A model generated the notes under the pieces. It was not told the origin of the DNA and searched no databases. It saw nothing but the letters and a program-made list of their open reading frames with translations. A program made the position numbers and the translations under genes. From Bacillus sp. sid0103 (lineage in GTDB: Bacteria > Bacillota > Bacilli > Bacillales_B > DSM-18226), in contig NZ_JAHUWN010000026.1 in the NCBI RefSeq assembly GCF_019219025.1, positions 45,086 to 109,085 on the forward strand: DNA of 64,000 nucleotides. Direction: 5' to 3'. Shown one piece after another: positions 44,926 through 56,801 of the stretch (position 1 is its first letter; each line of letters begins with the position of its first letter).

Positions 44926-45788
44926 TACATTTCAACCTCCCTTTTCTTGTTGATATACACTTGTGTTAAGGAAATAGCTGCAACGATGAGAAAGAAAATA
45001 ACTGCTTTAGCCTGAGCATAAGCCATTTCACTTTCACCAAATGCCGTTTTGAAGATCTCCATTGCGACCATTTGCGTGGAATTATAAGGTCCACCCGCTG
45101 TTAATGATAAGTTTTGGTCGTAAAGCTTGAAAGTATTCGACAATGTTAAGAACATACTAACTGTGAATGCAGGTGCAACTAACGGGAATACAATAAACCT
45201 TAGGCGCTGTAATGAGCTCGCACCATCAATTTCAGCCGCTTCGATCAATTCTGTTGGTACACCCTCTAGGTATGAGATATAAATAACCATAATGTATCCA
45301 GCCATTTGCCAGCTCATTAGGATAACTAAGCCCCAAAAACCGGTTTGAGTCGTAGAAAGCCAGCCTTCTAAGCTTTCAATGCCAAATAAATTTCCTATAC
45401 CCGCAAATACTTTGATAAAAATAAACTGCCAGATAAAACCTAAAATTAATCCACCAATCAGGTTTGGCATGAAAAAGATTGTACGCAAAAACTTACTTGA
45501 CTTAATTTTAGATGTAACAATAAGTGCTAATGCAAGCCCAAAGAAGTTAATAAGAATGATGGATACAACTGTAAACTTTACAGTAAACCATAATGAATCT
45601 AAGAATTCCTTATCTTTAAAAACATTCAAATAATTCTCAAAGCCGATAAACCCGCCCACTTCAATACCATTCCAGTTTGTAAAAGAATAATAGACCCCAA
45701 AGAGCAATGGAATGATAACAACCATAGATAATGCTAAAAGAACCGGGGCTAAAAATAACCAATATGATATATCCCGAGTACGCATCAT
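44925..45788 (-). CDS. Malto/isomalto-oligosaccharide ABC permease (MalF-type)
   Basis: About 287 residues from the ATG at 45788 (a second ATG follows), which has GGAGG 8 nt upstream; the frame extends a few codons further without need. Six helices and EAA loop VPTELIEAAEIDGASSLQRLRFIVFPL (split over ~175-200). Normal length, in contrast to the enlarged MalF-type subunit at 19156-20520. LTLSNTFKLYDQNLSLTAGGP is typical of this subunit type. Confidence 0.91.
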   Translation of the reverse strand: MMRTRDISYWLFLAPVLLALSMVVIIPLLFGVYYSFTNWNGIEVGGFIGFENYLNVFKDKEFLDSLWFTVKFTVVSIILINFFGLALALIVTSKIKSSKFLRTIFFMPNLIGGLILGFIWQFIFIKVFAGIGNLFGIESLEGWLSTTQTGFWGLVILMSWQMAGYIMVIYISYLEGVPTELIEAAEIDGASSLQRLRFIVFPLVAPAFTVSMFLTLSNTFKLYDQNLSLTAGGPYNSTQMVAMEIFKTAFGESEMAYAQAKAVIFFLIVAAISLTQVYINKKREVEM

Positions 45789-45923
45789 GGGAAAAACCTC
45801 CAATGTGATATTTGTAATTTTTATAAGTTAGTAAATTCTTGAAAGAAAAGGGGCTGATTGATAAGAAAACCCTAACACTAACCTATCCCCCCTTATGAAC
45901 CAGCCGCTTGCCTCTCTACTAAT

Positions 45924-45966
45924 TTATAATGGGTCCTGCTTTTATCAAGAAGGACCCATTATATAA
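45924..45966 (-). other. Intercistronic hairpin after binding-protein gene
   Basis: AATGGGTCCT and AGGACCCATT form a 10-bp stem (loop 13 nt) with no U-run, between the binding-protein stop and the permease start. Likely a message-stabilising or partial-termination element. Confidence 0.65.
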
Positions 45967-45979
45967 ATTTCAAAAGGGA

Positions 45980-47290
45980 TTATTTATTTCTTGCTTTTTC
46001 CCAAGCTTCTTTTGACGTCTTCACTACGTCTTCCCACTTAGCTTCTTTGCTCAAATATTTTTGGATTTGAACACCAAGTGTATCTTGTCCCCAGCCAGTT
46101 GGGTAGCCCATGAATGCCCAGCCGATTGTCTTTCCGTCTTGAGCATATTGATAAATTTCTTTTGAAAGTGGATCACTGATTTTTGATGCATCAAAGCCAT
46201 CATAAGCAGGGATAAATTTAAAGTCGTTGAGAACAATTTCTTTACCTTCGTCAGAAGTGTATAACCAGTCTAAGAATTTCTTAGCTTCTGCTTGTGTATC
46301 TTTGTCCTTGTTGCTGTTTACACCCCAATACATTGGGATACCAACAGGAATGGCATCTTCTTTGTAGCCTTCAACAGGGATTGGTAAGAAACCAATGCTC
46401 TTATCAGCAAAATCTTGATCAATACCAGCAATTGAGCCATATGCCCAGTTACCTTGTTGGATCATTGCTACTTTTTGAAGTGAGAATAATTCTTCTACTT
46501 GTTGAGCATAGTCAAGGCTTACAGTTGGTTGTACAGAATAGCTGTTTTGAAGGTCAAGAACCTTTTTAAACGCATCACCATATTTAAAGTCAACCTTCTT
46601 AGCATTGAATGCATTTAGTACATTGTTATCAAATTCAGGCGCAAGGAAAGCGTTGGATAAGTGTAAACCAGTTACCCAAGTTTCTTTACCAGGAAGTGCA
46701 AATACTGCTTTAAGACCAAGATCTTTTTTCTTAGAATCTAAAGTTTTAACAGCATTTTCAAGTTCTGCAAAGCTCTTGATTGATTTTGGATCAATGCCAG
46801 CTTTTTCGAATACAGCTTTGTTATAGATGAAGCCATAACCTTCTTGGTTGTATGGTAAACCTAATACTTTTCCATCCTTTGTTACACCGTCAAGTGTTCC
46901 TTTTAATGCCTTTTTAGATGCTTCTGTATCAGAAAGGTCAGCTAATTTCTTTTGCCAATCTTCCACGTCTTGTGGTCCACCGATGTTGTAAATTGCTGGT
47001 TCTTTACCAGAAGCAAACTTAGATTTTAAAGCTGCACCGTAATCTTCTCCACCACCAACAGTTGTGATGTTGATGTTTACGCCTTTGTGTGAGTCTTCAT
47101 ATTTCTTTGCCGCATCTTCAAATTGCTTTTTGAATTCTACTTTGAATTGGAATACATCTAATGTAACATTTCCGCCTTTTGATCCTTCTTTAGCTCCGTC
47201 ACCTTTATCAGCGTTATTACAGCCCGTTAAAAGGAGACTTAATGAAAGAAGACCAGCTCCAACTCCAGAAAATAATTTTTTCTTATTCAT
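45980..47290 (-). CDS. Malto/isomalto-oligosaccharide-binding lipoprotein
   Basis: 436-residue family 1 solute-binding protein. Signal peptide with lipobox LLLTGCNNADKG (Cys about 24). Mature segments KKYEDSHKGVNINITTVGGGEDYG, LGLPYNQEGYGFIYNKAVFEKAG and IPVGIPMYWGVNSNKDKDTQ are typical of sugar binders of the MsmE/CUT1 class. First gene of binding protein-permease-permease-LacI-GH13. Confidence 0.92.
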   Translation of the reverse strand: MNKKKLFSGVGAGLLSLSLLLTGCNNADKGDGAKEGSKGGNVTLDVFQFKVEFKKQFEDAAKKYEDSHKGVNINITTVGGGEDYGAALKSKFASGKEPAIYNIGGPQDVEDWQKKLADLSDTEASKKALKGTLDGVTKDGKVLGLPYNQEGYGFIYNKAVFEKAGIDPKSIKSFAELENAVKTLDSKKKDLGLKAVFALPGKETWVTGLHLSNAFLAPEFDNNVLNAFNAKKVDFKYGDAFKKVLDLQNSYSVQPTVSLDYAQQVEELFSLQKVAMIQQGNWAYGSIAGIDQDFADKSIGFLPIPVEGYKEDAIPVGIPMYWGVNSNKDKDTQAEAKKFLDWLYTSDEGKEIVLNDFKFIPAYDGFDASKISDPLSKEIYQYAQDGKTIGWAFMGYPTGWGQDTLGVQIQKYLSKEAKWEDVVKTSKEAWEKARNK

Positions 47291-47438
47291 GATTTACCCC
47301 CATACTTACAATTTTTATGAATCTAAAAGTGTGTGCAACCGTGGGAAAACATAGTTGATTTTATTATGTTCTAGCGTGAATTAGATATTCTAAGAAAACC
47401 TTAAACATACTAATTATATTTAAAATACTGCTTTTTAA

Positions 47439-47452
47439 TGCAATCGTTTGCA
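47439..47452. promoter_or_regulatory. MalR/CcpA-type operator 1
   Basis: TGCAATCGTTTGCA, a near-perfect palindrome; its complement fits the cre consensus at all defined positions. Part of a three-site group in the 496-nt leader region 47291-47786. Confidence 0.65.
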
Positions 47453-47534
47453 CTAAAGAATAAATAAAAATAATTTTTTTAGTATGTTGAACTGTTTTAA
47501 TAATCTTAGAAATAGTGAAATCACTAGGTTCCAA

Positions 47535-47548
47535 CGAAATCGTTTGCA
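47535..47548. promoter_or_regulatory. MalR-type operator 2
   Basis: CGAAATCGTTTGCA, sharing the CGTTTGCAC half-site with the other two; 96 bp from site 1. Confidence 0.6.
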
Positions 47549-47651
47549 CGAAATAGCAGAAAAACTGTAAAAACGTTATTTCTCAATAAAAATTTACCTT
47601 ACTTTACAGTAATCTCTACTAATACCCCCTATACTTTTTATATATCGTTAG

Positions 47652-47665
47652 CGAAAACGTTTGCA
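47652..47665. promoter_or_regulatory. MalR-type operator 3
   Basis: CGAAAACGTTTGCA, with AACGTT centre and the shared CGTTTGCAC half-site; 117 bp from site 2. Confidence 0.6.
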
Positions 47666-47744
47666 CTAATCGATAGATTCATAGTAGCACACTTTAAAAT
47701 GTATGCGCAATCATTTTTTTAAAAAACTATCTTTTCTAAAGGGT

Positions 47745-47776
47745 GAAAAAGCATCAGTCGTTTCTGATGCTTTTTC
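47745..47776 (-). terminator. Terminator after second GH13 gene
   Basis: GAAAAAGCATCAG and its complement form a perfect 13-bp stem around a 6-nt loop. Confidence 0.87.
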
Positions 47777-47786
47777 GCAATTATAT

Positions 47787-49457
47787 TTATTTTTTTAGGA
47801 CAATTACCTCAAATGGACGTAGTGCATTGGCTTCTTGACCATCGTAGTTGGAAAGGAGCATTTTATATTTTGGAAGTCTATTAACAAGTTCTTCATCGTC
47901 AATGATTAACTCGTTCTCACTAAAATTACATAAAACCAGAAGAATTTCGCTCTTCCACTTTCTTTCATAGGCAAATAAAGCTGGATTGTCCTTTAATAAG
48001 AGTCGAAAATCTCCTTCGACGATTATGTCCATTTCTTTTCGGAGCGAGATTAATCTTTGATAAAAATAAAAAATCGACTGTGGATCTTCTAATGCACTTT
48101 TCACATTGATTTCTTTGTACCTTGGATTGGCATTTATCCATGGGGTTCCCGAGGTGAAGCCTCCATGTTCAGTTTCATCCCATTGAACTGGTGTTCGTGC
48201 ATTGTCTCTGCCTTTTGCGTAAATCGAAGTCATGATTTCCTCATGTGAATAACCTAATGATTTCCGTTCTCGATACATATTCAGCGTTTCAATATCACGG
48301 TAATCAGCTAAGGAGTTAAACTTCACATTGGTCATTCCAATCTCTTCCCCTTGATAAATATATGGGGTGCCTTGCATGAAGTGTAGACAGGCAGCTAACA
48401 TTTTTGCAGATTCAACACGATACTGTTGGTCGTTGCCGAAACGGGAAACAATCCTTGGCTGGTCATGATTATTCCAGTATAAACTGTTCCATCCTTTGTT
48501 ATGCAAACCCACTTGCCACTTTGACAGGTTTTCCTTTAAGTCCACCAGATTTAATGGTTTTAAGTTCCACTTTCCCCCTGGCGCACTATCCAAGTCCATA
48601 TGCTCAAAGGTAAAAATCATATTGACTTCATTTCTCTCAGAATTCGTATATAGAATGGCATCTTCTGGTGTTGTTCCAGGCATTTCGCCTACCGTCATAA
48701 TAGGATATTGCGATAAAACCTCCTGATTCATTTCCTTTAAAAATTCATGAATTCTTGGTCCATTCATATAGTATGGACTGCCATCACCATATAGTTGACC
48801 TTCCGCTTGCACCCCATCGGGTAAACCTGGTTGTTTTGAAATCATATTGATAACGTCCATTCGAAAGCCATCGATTCCTTTATCCAGCCAAAATTTCATC
48901 ATGTTGTATACTTCCTGTCGTAACGTTGAATTTTCCCAATTTAGGTCAGGTTGTTTTTTAGCAAATAAATGTAAATAATATTCGTTTGTGGTTTCATCAT
49001 AATCCCAGGCAGGACCGCTGAAGAATGACCCCCAATTATTCGGTTCTTTTCCTTCTTCACCTTCACCCCAAATATAATAATCACGGTATGGATTATCTTT
49101 CGATTTTTTAGATTGGATAAACCATTCATGTTCATCTGAGGTGTGATTCACAACGAGATCCATGACTAATTTCATGTCTCGTTTATGTATCTCTTCAAGC
49201 ATATGATCAAAATCAGCCATCGTGCCAAACTCATCCATAATTTGTTGATAATCACGAATATCATAGCCATTATCATCATTAGGTGAATCATAAACAGGGC
49301 TTAACCAAATGACATCAACACCAAATAATTTTAAATAATCAAGTTTTTCGATGATTCCTTGGATATCACCAATTCCATCACCATTTGAATCCATAAAGCT
49401 TCGTGGATATATTTGATATACAACACTTTTCTTCCACCACTGATCATTCAAATTCAA
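47787..49457 (-). CDS. GH13 oligo-1,6-glucosidase, second copy
   Basis: 556 residues. QWWKKSVVYQIYPRSFMDSN, VNHTSDEH, GFRMDVINM (nucleophile), MTVGEMPGT (acid), YWNNHDQPR. Similar to the GH13 enzyme at 41316 but clearly diverged, for example in the region after the nucleophile (a longer YGDGSPYYMNG segment). TTG start with GGAGGG upstream. It has its own terminator and lies upstream of the importer operon, so it is a separate transcription unit; TATAGT about 40 nt upstream may be its -10. Confidence 0.9.
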   Translation of the reverse strand: MNLNDQWWKKSVVYQIYPRSFMDSNGDGIGDIQGIIEKLDYLKLFGVDVIWLSPVYDSPNDDNGYDIRDYQQIMDEFGTMADFDHMLEEIHKRDMKLVMDLVVNHTSDEHEWFIQSKKSKDNPYRDYYIWGEGEEGKEPNNWGSFFSGPAWDYDETTNEYYLHLFAKKQPDLNWENSTLRQEVYNMMKFWLDKGIDGFRMDVINMISKQPGLPDGVQAEGQLYGDGSPYYMNGPRIHEFLKEMNQEVLSQYPIMTVGEMPGTTPEDAILYTNSERNEVNMIFTFEHMDLDSAPGGKWNLKPLNLVDLKENLSKWQVGLHNKGWNSLYWNNHDQPRIVSRFGNDQQYRVESAKMLAACLHFMQGTPYIYQGEEIGMTNVKFNSLADYRDIETLNMYRERKSLGYSHEEIMTSIYAKGRDNARTPVQWDETEHGGFTSGTPWINANPRYKEINVKSALEDPQSIFYFYQRLISLRKEMDIIVEGDFRLLLKDNPALFAYERKWKSEILLVLCNFSENELIIDDEELVNRLPKYKMLLSNYDGQEANALRPFEVIVLKK

Positions 49458-49541
49458 TTGTTTCCCTCCTAACTATAAACAACCACACTATACCACAAAA
49501 TCAAAACATGGGTTAATCTTTCCTGCATCAATAATTGTTTT

Positions 49542-49579
49542 AAAAAATCCTCACCAGCGTAAAAAGCAAGTAAGGATTT
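49542..49579 (-). terminator. Terminator after truncated haemoglobin gene
   Basis: AAATCCTTAC pairs with GTGAGGATTT (one G-T pair), followed by a T-run on the minus strand. Confidence 0.65.
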
Positions 49580-49597
49580 ATAGTTATATACATTTAA

Positions 49598-50002
49598 TTA
49601 TTCATGATCAGGGCTATTAACCATGATGCCCGCAACCTGAGTTAAACGGTCATAAAAGGCAAGTCCTGCAGGTTGTTGATCAAGACCAATTTCCTCGAAT
49701 GCCTCTTTCATGCAGCGGAGCCAGCATGTTGCTCTTCTTGGCGTGACTTCAAATGGCAGATGCCGCTCTCTCATGGCCGGCGGGCCAAATTCCTGGCTGT
49801 AAAGGGCTGGTCCTCCTAAAAATTGCGGGAGGAACATCCGCTGCTTCCGCTTAATTTCTTCCATATCCCCTTCAAACAATGGTCTTAACTCTGGGTCAGC
49901 ATATACACGCGGATAAAAGGCATTTACGAGTTTATCAATCGTTTTCTGCCCGCCAATTTCTGCATACAGCGTCTTAAATTTGTAGTCCAATTTCGTCACC
50001 AT
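49598..50002 (-). CDS. yjbI: Group II truncated haemoglobin
   Basis: 134 residues, 2-over-2 globin fold. TLYAEIGGQKTIDKLVNAFY gives the start and Tyr30 (B10); RERHLPFEV carries the proximal His81; RATCWLRCMKEAF has the TrpG8 typical of group II (O type). Such proteins bind O2/NO and are linked to oxidative or nitrosative protection; in Bacillus the orthologue is YjbI. Usually next to yjbH; that partner is not seen here. The start ATG has only a weak ribosome site. Confidence 0.92.
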   Translation of the reverse strand: MVTKLDYKFKTLYAEIGGQKTIDKLVNAFYPRVYADPELRPLFEGDMEEIKRKQRMFLPQFLGGPALYSQEFGPPAMRERHLPFEVTPRRATCWLRCMKEAFEEIGLDQQPAGLAFYDRLTQVAGIMVNSPDHE

Positions 50003-50251
50003 CCACTTTTCATTTTCCCCTGATTTCTACTAATTATAAAGAAATTCCGGATGGCGTTTCGTGAGTTAAATCACACTATATGGGCCCAAGCATAATTTTC
50101 CATCCCTTTCTAAAAAGGACGAGCAACTTTTTTGAAATGAGTATGTATATCCAAGAGATGCCTATTTATTTTTCCGTGCCCTTATCATCTCTAATAAAAC
50201 GTATCTAAACCGTTAACTTGAACACAATAAAACCGTATAAGGAAGGAACAA

Positions 50252-50368
50252 ATGATGACAGAAGATAAGCAAAATCCAAAATTAACATCTGGCGAATTAG
50301 CACATAACTGGGAAGCCCCTTTTATTTGGATGTGTTTACTTTTTTCGGTGCTACTAACTCTACTTTGA
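50252..50368 (+). pseudogene. Truncated N-terminus of a DUF3231-like gene
   Basis: ATGATG at 50252 follows GGAAGGAAC and encodes about 20 residues (TEDKQNPKLTSGELAHNWEA) like the start of DUF3231 proteins, which continue with a WxxY helix. After about 50310 the frame instead runs into the antisense of the neighbouring VOC gene and stops at 50368. It looks like a gene cut off by a rearrangement. Confidence 0.5.
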
Positions 50369-50726
50369 TTCGATCTGGATCCTCGAAAAAAACAGCATAA
50401 TGATCATCCCCGCCTGCAAATGGATGGATATCCTTATAAAGAATGTTTACCCCTTTATCTTTTAATTGCGTTGTTATTTGATCAACCTGTTCTTTGGATA
50501 CAGCATGAAAAGCAAGATGGTTTAGACCGACCCGTGAGCGGTGGTAAGGCACATCCAAAAAACGTTCTTCCGCCTGAACAAAAACAAGATAGGTTTCGCC
50601 CTGTTTCCAGCTGATTCCTGATTCCCATTTCTGGTAGGGATTGTATTCTAATTCTGTTAATAACCAACCCCAAAACTCACTTGATTTGCTGAGGTTGGAA
50701 ACATAAATCTCTAAATGATGCAGCAT
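50322..50726 (-). CDS. VOC-family protein
   Basis: 134 residues, glyoxalase-like fold. LHHLEIYVSNLSKSSEFWGWLL (metal His), VGLNHLAFHAVSKEQ (second His), YAVFFEDPDRIKVELV (Glu). The three possible metal ligands are kept, so it may be an active lyase or dioxygenase-like enzyme; substrate unknown. ATG with AAGGAGA upstream. Confidence 0.82.
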   Translation of the reverse strand: MLHHLEIYVSNLSKSSEFWGWLLTELEYNPYQKWESGISWKQGETYLVFVQAEERFLDVPYHRSRVGLNHLAFHAVSKEQVDQITTQLKDKGVNILYKDIHPFAGGDDHYAVFFEDPDRIKVELVAPKKVNTSK

Positions 50727-50746
50727 GGTTTCAATCTCCTTATGGC

Positions 50747-52147
50747 TTACCTTATTTTTCCCAATTCCTCTATAAACGCAGGCCGGCGCTTATATTTTTC
50801 TCTTAATTTTCCAATTAGCTTATGTGACTGGACCGTTCCACAGGCTTTTTTGTAGGTTTTTATGATGGAACAAACCGTACGATATTTTTTTCGATCCGTA
50901 GCTTCCTCTGCAGCGTATTCAATATAATTTATAAAAAGGTCATTTACCTCTTCTAAGTATTCCTTAATTAAATATGGATAGAGATCGGTTATAGCTGGGA
51001 GATAATTTTGACAATATTTTAAAAGTTCAGCAGTTAAATTTTCCTCTTTTAATATAGAAAGGTACGCGGAGGGCTGGTTATCCATTTTATTAAAATCTGC
51101 AACAATTTTTTTCAATGTTGCTTCCCATTCGCTTGCTGCATATAACTCTTTTAGTTTTAAGTAATAGGAAAATTCATTTTTGAATAACAGTTCTCTCGCC
51201 AGCTGCTTTTGTTGTTCGATATCTCCAAGCAATTCATAGGCTTGAAATCGGTATTCCTGCCACTGATGGACAAGGCCTCGATATTCGGTGTCTGCTTGTT
51301 CTCCATCTAGACAAAGTTGAATCACTTTCTTGTAATCGCCTTTTCCTAGTTCATTAGCAATAGCCTTTTCACGAAATTCGCTATATTGGATATTCTCATA
51401 AATAAATGTATCAGCAGCGTCTCCACCATCACATCTTTCAATAATTTCGAGCTGAAGCAATTTAATTTGTTTTTTTTCAAATCTATCACTCCACGATGAA
51501 TCTGTCTTCAAAAAGAGGGTTTCCAGCTGTTTTTCTAACTTTTTTCTCAAATCTTTACGAGGAGAATAATAGGTGCAAATTTTTATTAGATCATATCGCC
51601 AATCACTCCAGCCATCATAATGTACTTTTACAGCTTCTTTCATAATCGCGTGAAAAAGACCCTTTTTCTCATTTTCATTCAGATATGGCATACTGGAAAT
51701 AACTGCATCATCAATTGTATTTATCGCCCAATTCATAACCTCACCGATAGATCCATTTGAATCATCAGCAAAATTGAACATTTTTACAACTGGCGTCATG
51801 ACAACAAGTGATAATAACACCGCACTCTCCCATTCACCTTTCTCTACTTTTTCCCCTGCCTTTTGGAGTGTCAATTCTGCACCTTGTAACGCTGGTCCCA
51901 CCTGTCGCCAGTCGATAAATCCTTTTCTTTTTTCACGATTAATAGATTCTGTAATAAGCTTTTTAGCTGATGAAATTTCATCTACTTGAGGAGTGTATTT
52001 AAAAAGCAAACGTGTTTCAATTTCGGGGAAATCTTCTGATAGGTCAAGAATAATCCTAATTAATTCTTCTTTGTTTTCATTTTTAAGGATAGTTTTTAAA
52101 TCGATTTCGGTGGATCTTGAGATAGTGTTTATATTAGATGGATTCAC
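50747..52147 (-). CDS. Helical-repeat protein resembling the C-terminal part of SWIM zinc-finger proteins
   Basis: About 466 residues from the GTG at 52147, which follows GGGGTGA; the frame opens 7 codons earlier at a TTG. All-helical, TPR/HEAT-like. The opening (LKTILKNENKEELIRIILDLSEDFPEIETRLLFKY) and GEWESAVLLSLVVMTPVVK resemble the region after the SWIM finger in Bacillaceae SWIM proteins, but the CxCx(n)CxH finger itself is absent. Either a stand-alone relative or a truncated descendant. Function unknown. Confidence 0.6.
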   Translation of the reverse strand: MNPSNINTISRSTEIDLKTILKNENKEELIRIILDLSEDFPEIETRLLFKYTPQVDEISSAKKLITESINREKRKGFIDWRQVGPALQGAELTLQKAGEKVEKGEWESAVLLSLVVMTPVVKMFNFADDSNGSIGEVMNWAINTIDDAVISSMPYLNENEKKGLFHAIMKEAVKVHYDGWSDWRYDLIKICTYYSPRKDLRKKLEKQLETLFLKTDSSWSDRFEKKQIKLLQLEIIERCDGGDAADTFIYENIQYSEFREKAIANELGKGDYKKVIQLCLDGEQADTEYRGLVHQWQEYRFQAYELLGDIEQQKQLARELLFKNEFSYYLKLKELYAASEWEATLKKIVADFNKMDNQPSAYLSILKEENLTAELLKYCQNYLPAITDLYPYLIKEYLEEVNDLFINYIEYAAEEATDRKKYRTVCSIIKTYKKACGTVQSHKLIGKLREKYKRRPAFIEELGKIR

Positions 52148-52230
52148 GCTTTCACCCCATATTAACAATTTATACTAATTGTATCATGCTAAAGTTGATA
52201 GAAACTTGAAAAATCTTGTTCATGCGGTGA

Positions 52231-52890
52231 CTTTTGCCCTTCATGCCGCTTCTGATGGACAATTCTCTTGCTCTTGTAGCCACTTTTGTCCTTCATACTG
52301 CTTCTGATGAACAAATCTTTTATTCTTGCGGCTACTTTTGTCCTTCATGCCGCTTCTGATGGACAATTCTCTTGCTCTTGCAGCCACTTTTGTCCTTCAG
52401 ACCGCTTATGATGGACAATTCTTTTATTCTTGCGGCCACTTTTGTCCTTCATACCGCTTATGATGGACAAATCTCTTGCTCCTGCGGCACTTTTGTCTTT
52501 CATACTGCTTATGATGGACAATTCTCTTATTCTTGCGGCCACTTTTGTCCTTCATACCGCTTATGATGGACAAATCTTTTATTCTTGCAGCCACTTTTGT
52601 CCTTCATACCGCTTATGATGGACAAATCTTTTATTCTTGCTCCCACTTTTGTCCTTCATGCCGCTTATGATGGACAATTCTCTTGCTCCTGCGGCACTTT
52701 TGTCTTTCATACTGCTTCTGATGGACAATTCTCTTATTCTTGCAGCCACTTTTGTCCTTCAGACCGCTTATGATGGACAATTCTTTTATTCTTGCGGCCA
52801 CTTTTGTCCTTCATACCGCTTATGATGGACAAATCTTTTATTCTTGCTCCCACTTTTGTCCTTCATGCCGCTTATGAAGGACAAAATCCT
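52231..52890. repeat. Tandem array of 52-bp repeats, about 12.7 units
   Basis: Units begin CTTTTGTCCTTCATRCCGCT and repeat every 52 bp (two units are 51). Unit variants recur in blocks: units 4-6 and 9-12 share the same changes, a sign of segmental duplication. Each unit holds an inverted repeat, TTTGTCCTTCAT and ATGATGGACAAA, around a short loop. Because 52 is not a multiple of 3, the array is open in several frames; I do not call these as genes. It lies between the SWIM-like gene and bglH. Confidence 0.92.
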
Positions 52891-52990
52891 AGTTTCTGTG
52901 ACCTTAGTAAGGGAGCTGGTGTTAACGATTGATGGTTGATAACATATTTTCAATCAAAAGAGAAACCATATCTCAGAAAACATCCTTATA

Positions 52991-53028
52991 CAAAAACGCC
53001 GATAACCACAAGGGTTATCGACGCTTTT
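52991..53028 (-). terminator. Terminator after bglH
   Basis: CGTCGATAACC pairs with GGTTATCGGCG (one mismatch) then TTTTT on the minus strand. Confidence 0.82.
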
Positions 53029-53036
53029 TCTCTTCG

Positions 53037-54485
<1,449 letters not shown>

Positions 54486-54546
54486 TCACCTCATAAGTTT
54501 TATAGTTTTGTAGATAAAGTCTTTAATGCTTATATATTGGAATATG

Positions 54547-54570
54547 TAAGGGGGAAAGATTTCCCCCTTA
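54547..54570 (-). other. Intercistronic hairpin bglP-bglH
   Basis: TAAGGGGGAAA and TTTCCCCCTTA form a perfect 11-bp stem with a 2-nt loop and no U-run; probably shields the bglP 3' end or sets the ratio of the two products. Confidence 0.6.
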
Positions 54571-54575
54571 TGAAC

Positions 54576-56520
<1,945 letters not shown>

Positions 56521-56526
<6 letters not shown>

Positions 56527-56550
56527 GCCTGCCTTACCAGTAACAATCCT
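56521..56550 (-). promoter_or_regulatory. RAT antiterminator element 2 (proximal to bglP)
   Basis: Minus-strand RNA GGATTGTTACTGGTAAGGCA followed by GGCAAAACC matches the ribonucleic antiterminator bound by LicT/SacY/BglG proteins. Confidence 0.9.
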
Positions 56551-56642
56551 GTTTTGCTATTATTAAGTTTTGAAGAAGCCGCTCATTCAATCGGAAGCTT
56601 TGGCCAGTAACTTACGATCGTACATCTGCCTCTCAAAGAGAA

Positions 56643-56696
56643 TAAAAAAAACCTAAATTGCACGCCATAAAAATATGACATCACAATTTAGGTTTT
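56643..56696 (-). terminator. LicT-controlled terminator 1 before bglP
   Basis: AAAACCTAAATTG pairs with CAATTTAGGTTTT and is followed by T's; overlaps the RAT at 56691-56720. Confidence 0.85.
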
Positions 56697-56720
56697 GCCT
56701 GCATAATCAGTAACAATCCT
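56691..56720 (-). promoter_or_regulatory. RAT antiterminator element 1 (distal)
   Basis: GGATTGTTACTGATTATGCA followed by GGCAAAACC on the minus strand; same layout as the other two RAT elements. Confidence 0.9.
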
Positions 56721-56747
56721 AATCAATTAATATTAATTTATAAGTCC

Positions 56748-56785
56748 ATACTAGCATGCGCTTTCATTTCATGTCAACGCTTTCT
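56748..56785 (-). promoter_or_regulatory. bglP promoter with overlapping cre-like site
   Basis: TTGACA (-35, 56772-56777) and TAGTAT (-10, 56748-56753) with an 18-nt spacer, 17 nt downstream of licT. AGAAAGCGTTGACA (56772-56785) fits cre at 13 of 14 positions and covers the -35, so CcpA could block the promoter. Confidence 0.65.
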
Positions 56786-56801
56786 TTTATAAAAATTTTA
56801 T

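Noticed and set aside
46294..46569. 91-codon plus-strand frame opposite the sugar-binding protein gene
   Set aside because: Gln/Leu-rich shadow of the binding-protein reading frame; no start signal.
52345..52825. Several 60-65-codon frames on both strands with repeating peptides
   Set aside because: They are readings of the 52-bp array, which is open in several frames because 52 is not a multiple of 3. No start signals.
52231..52890. CRISPR array
   Set aside because: Units are contiguous and all similar; there are no distinct spacers, and no cas genes are nearby.
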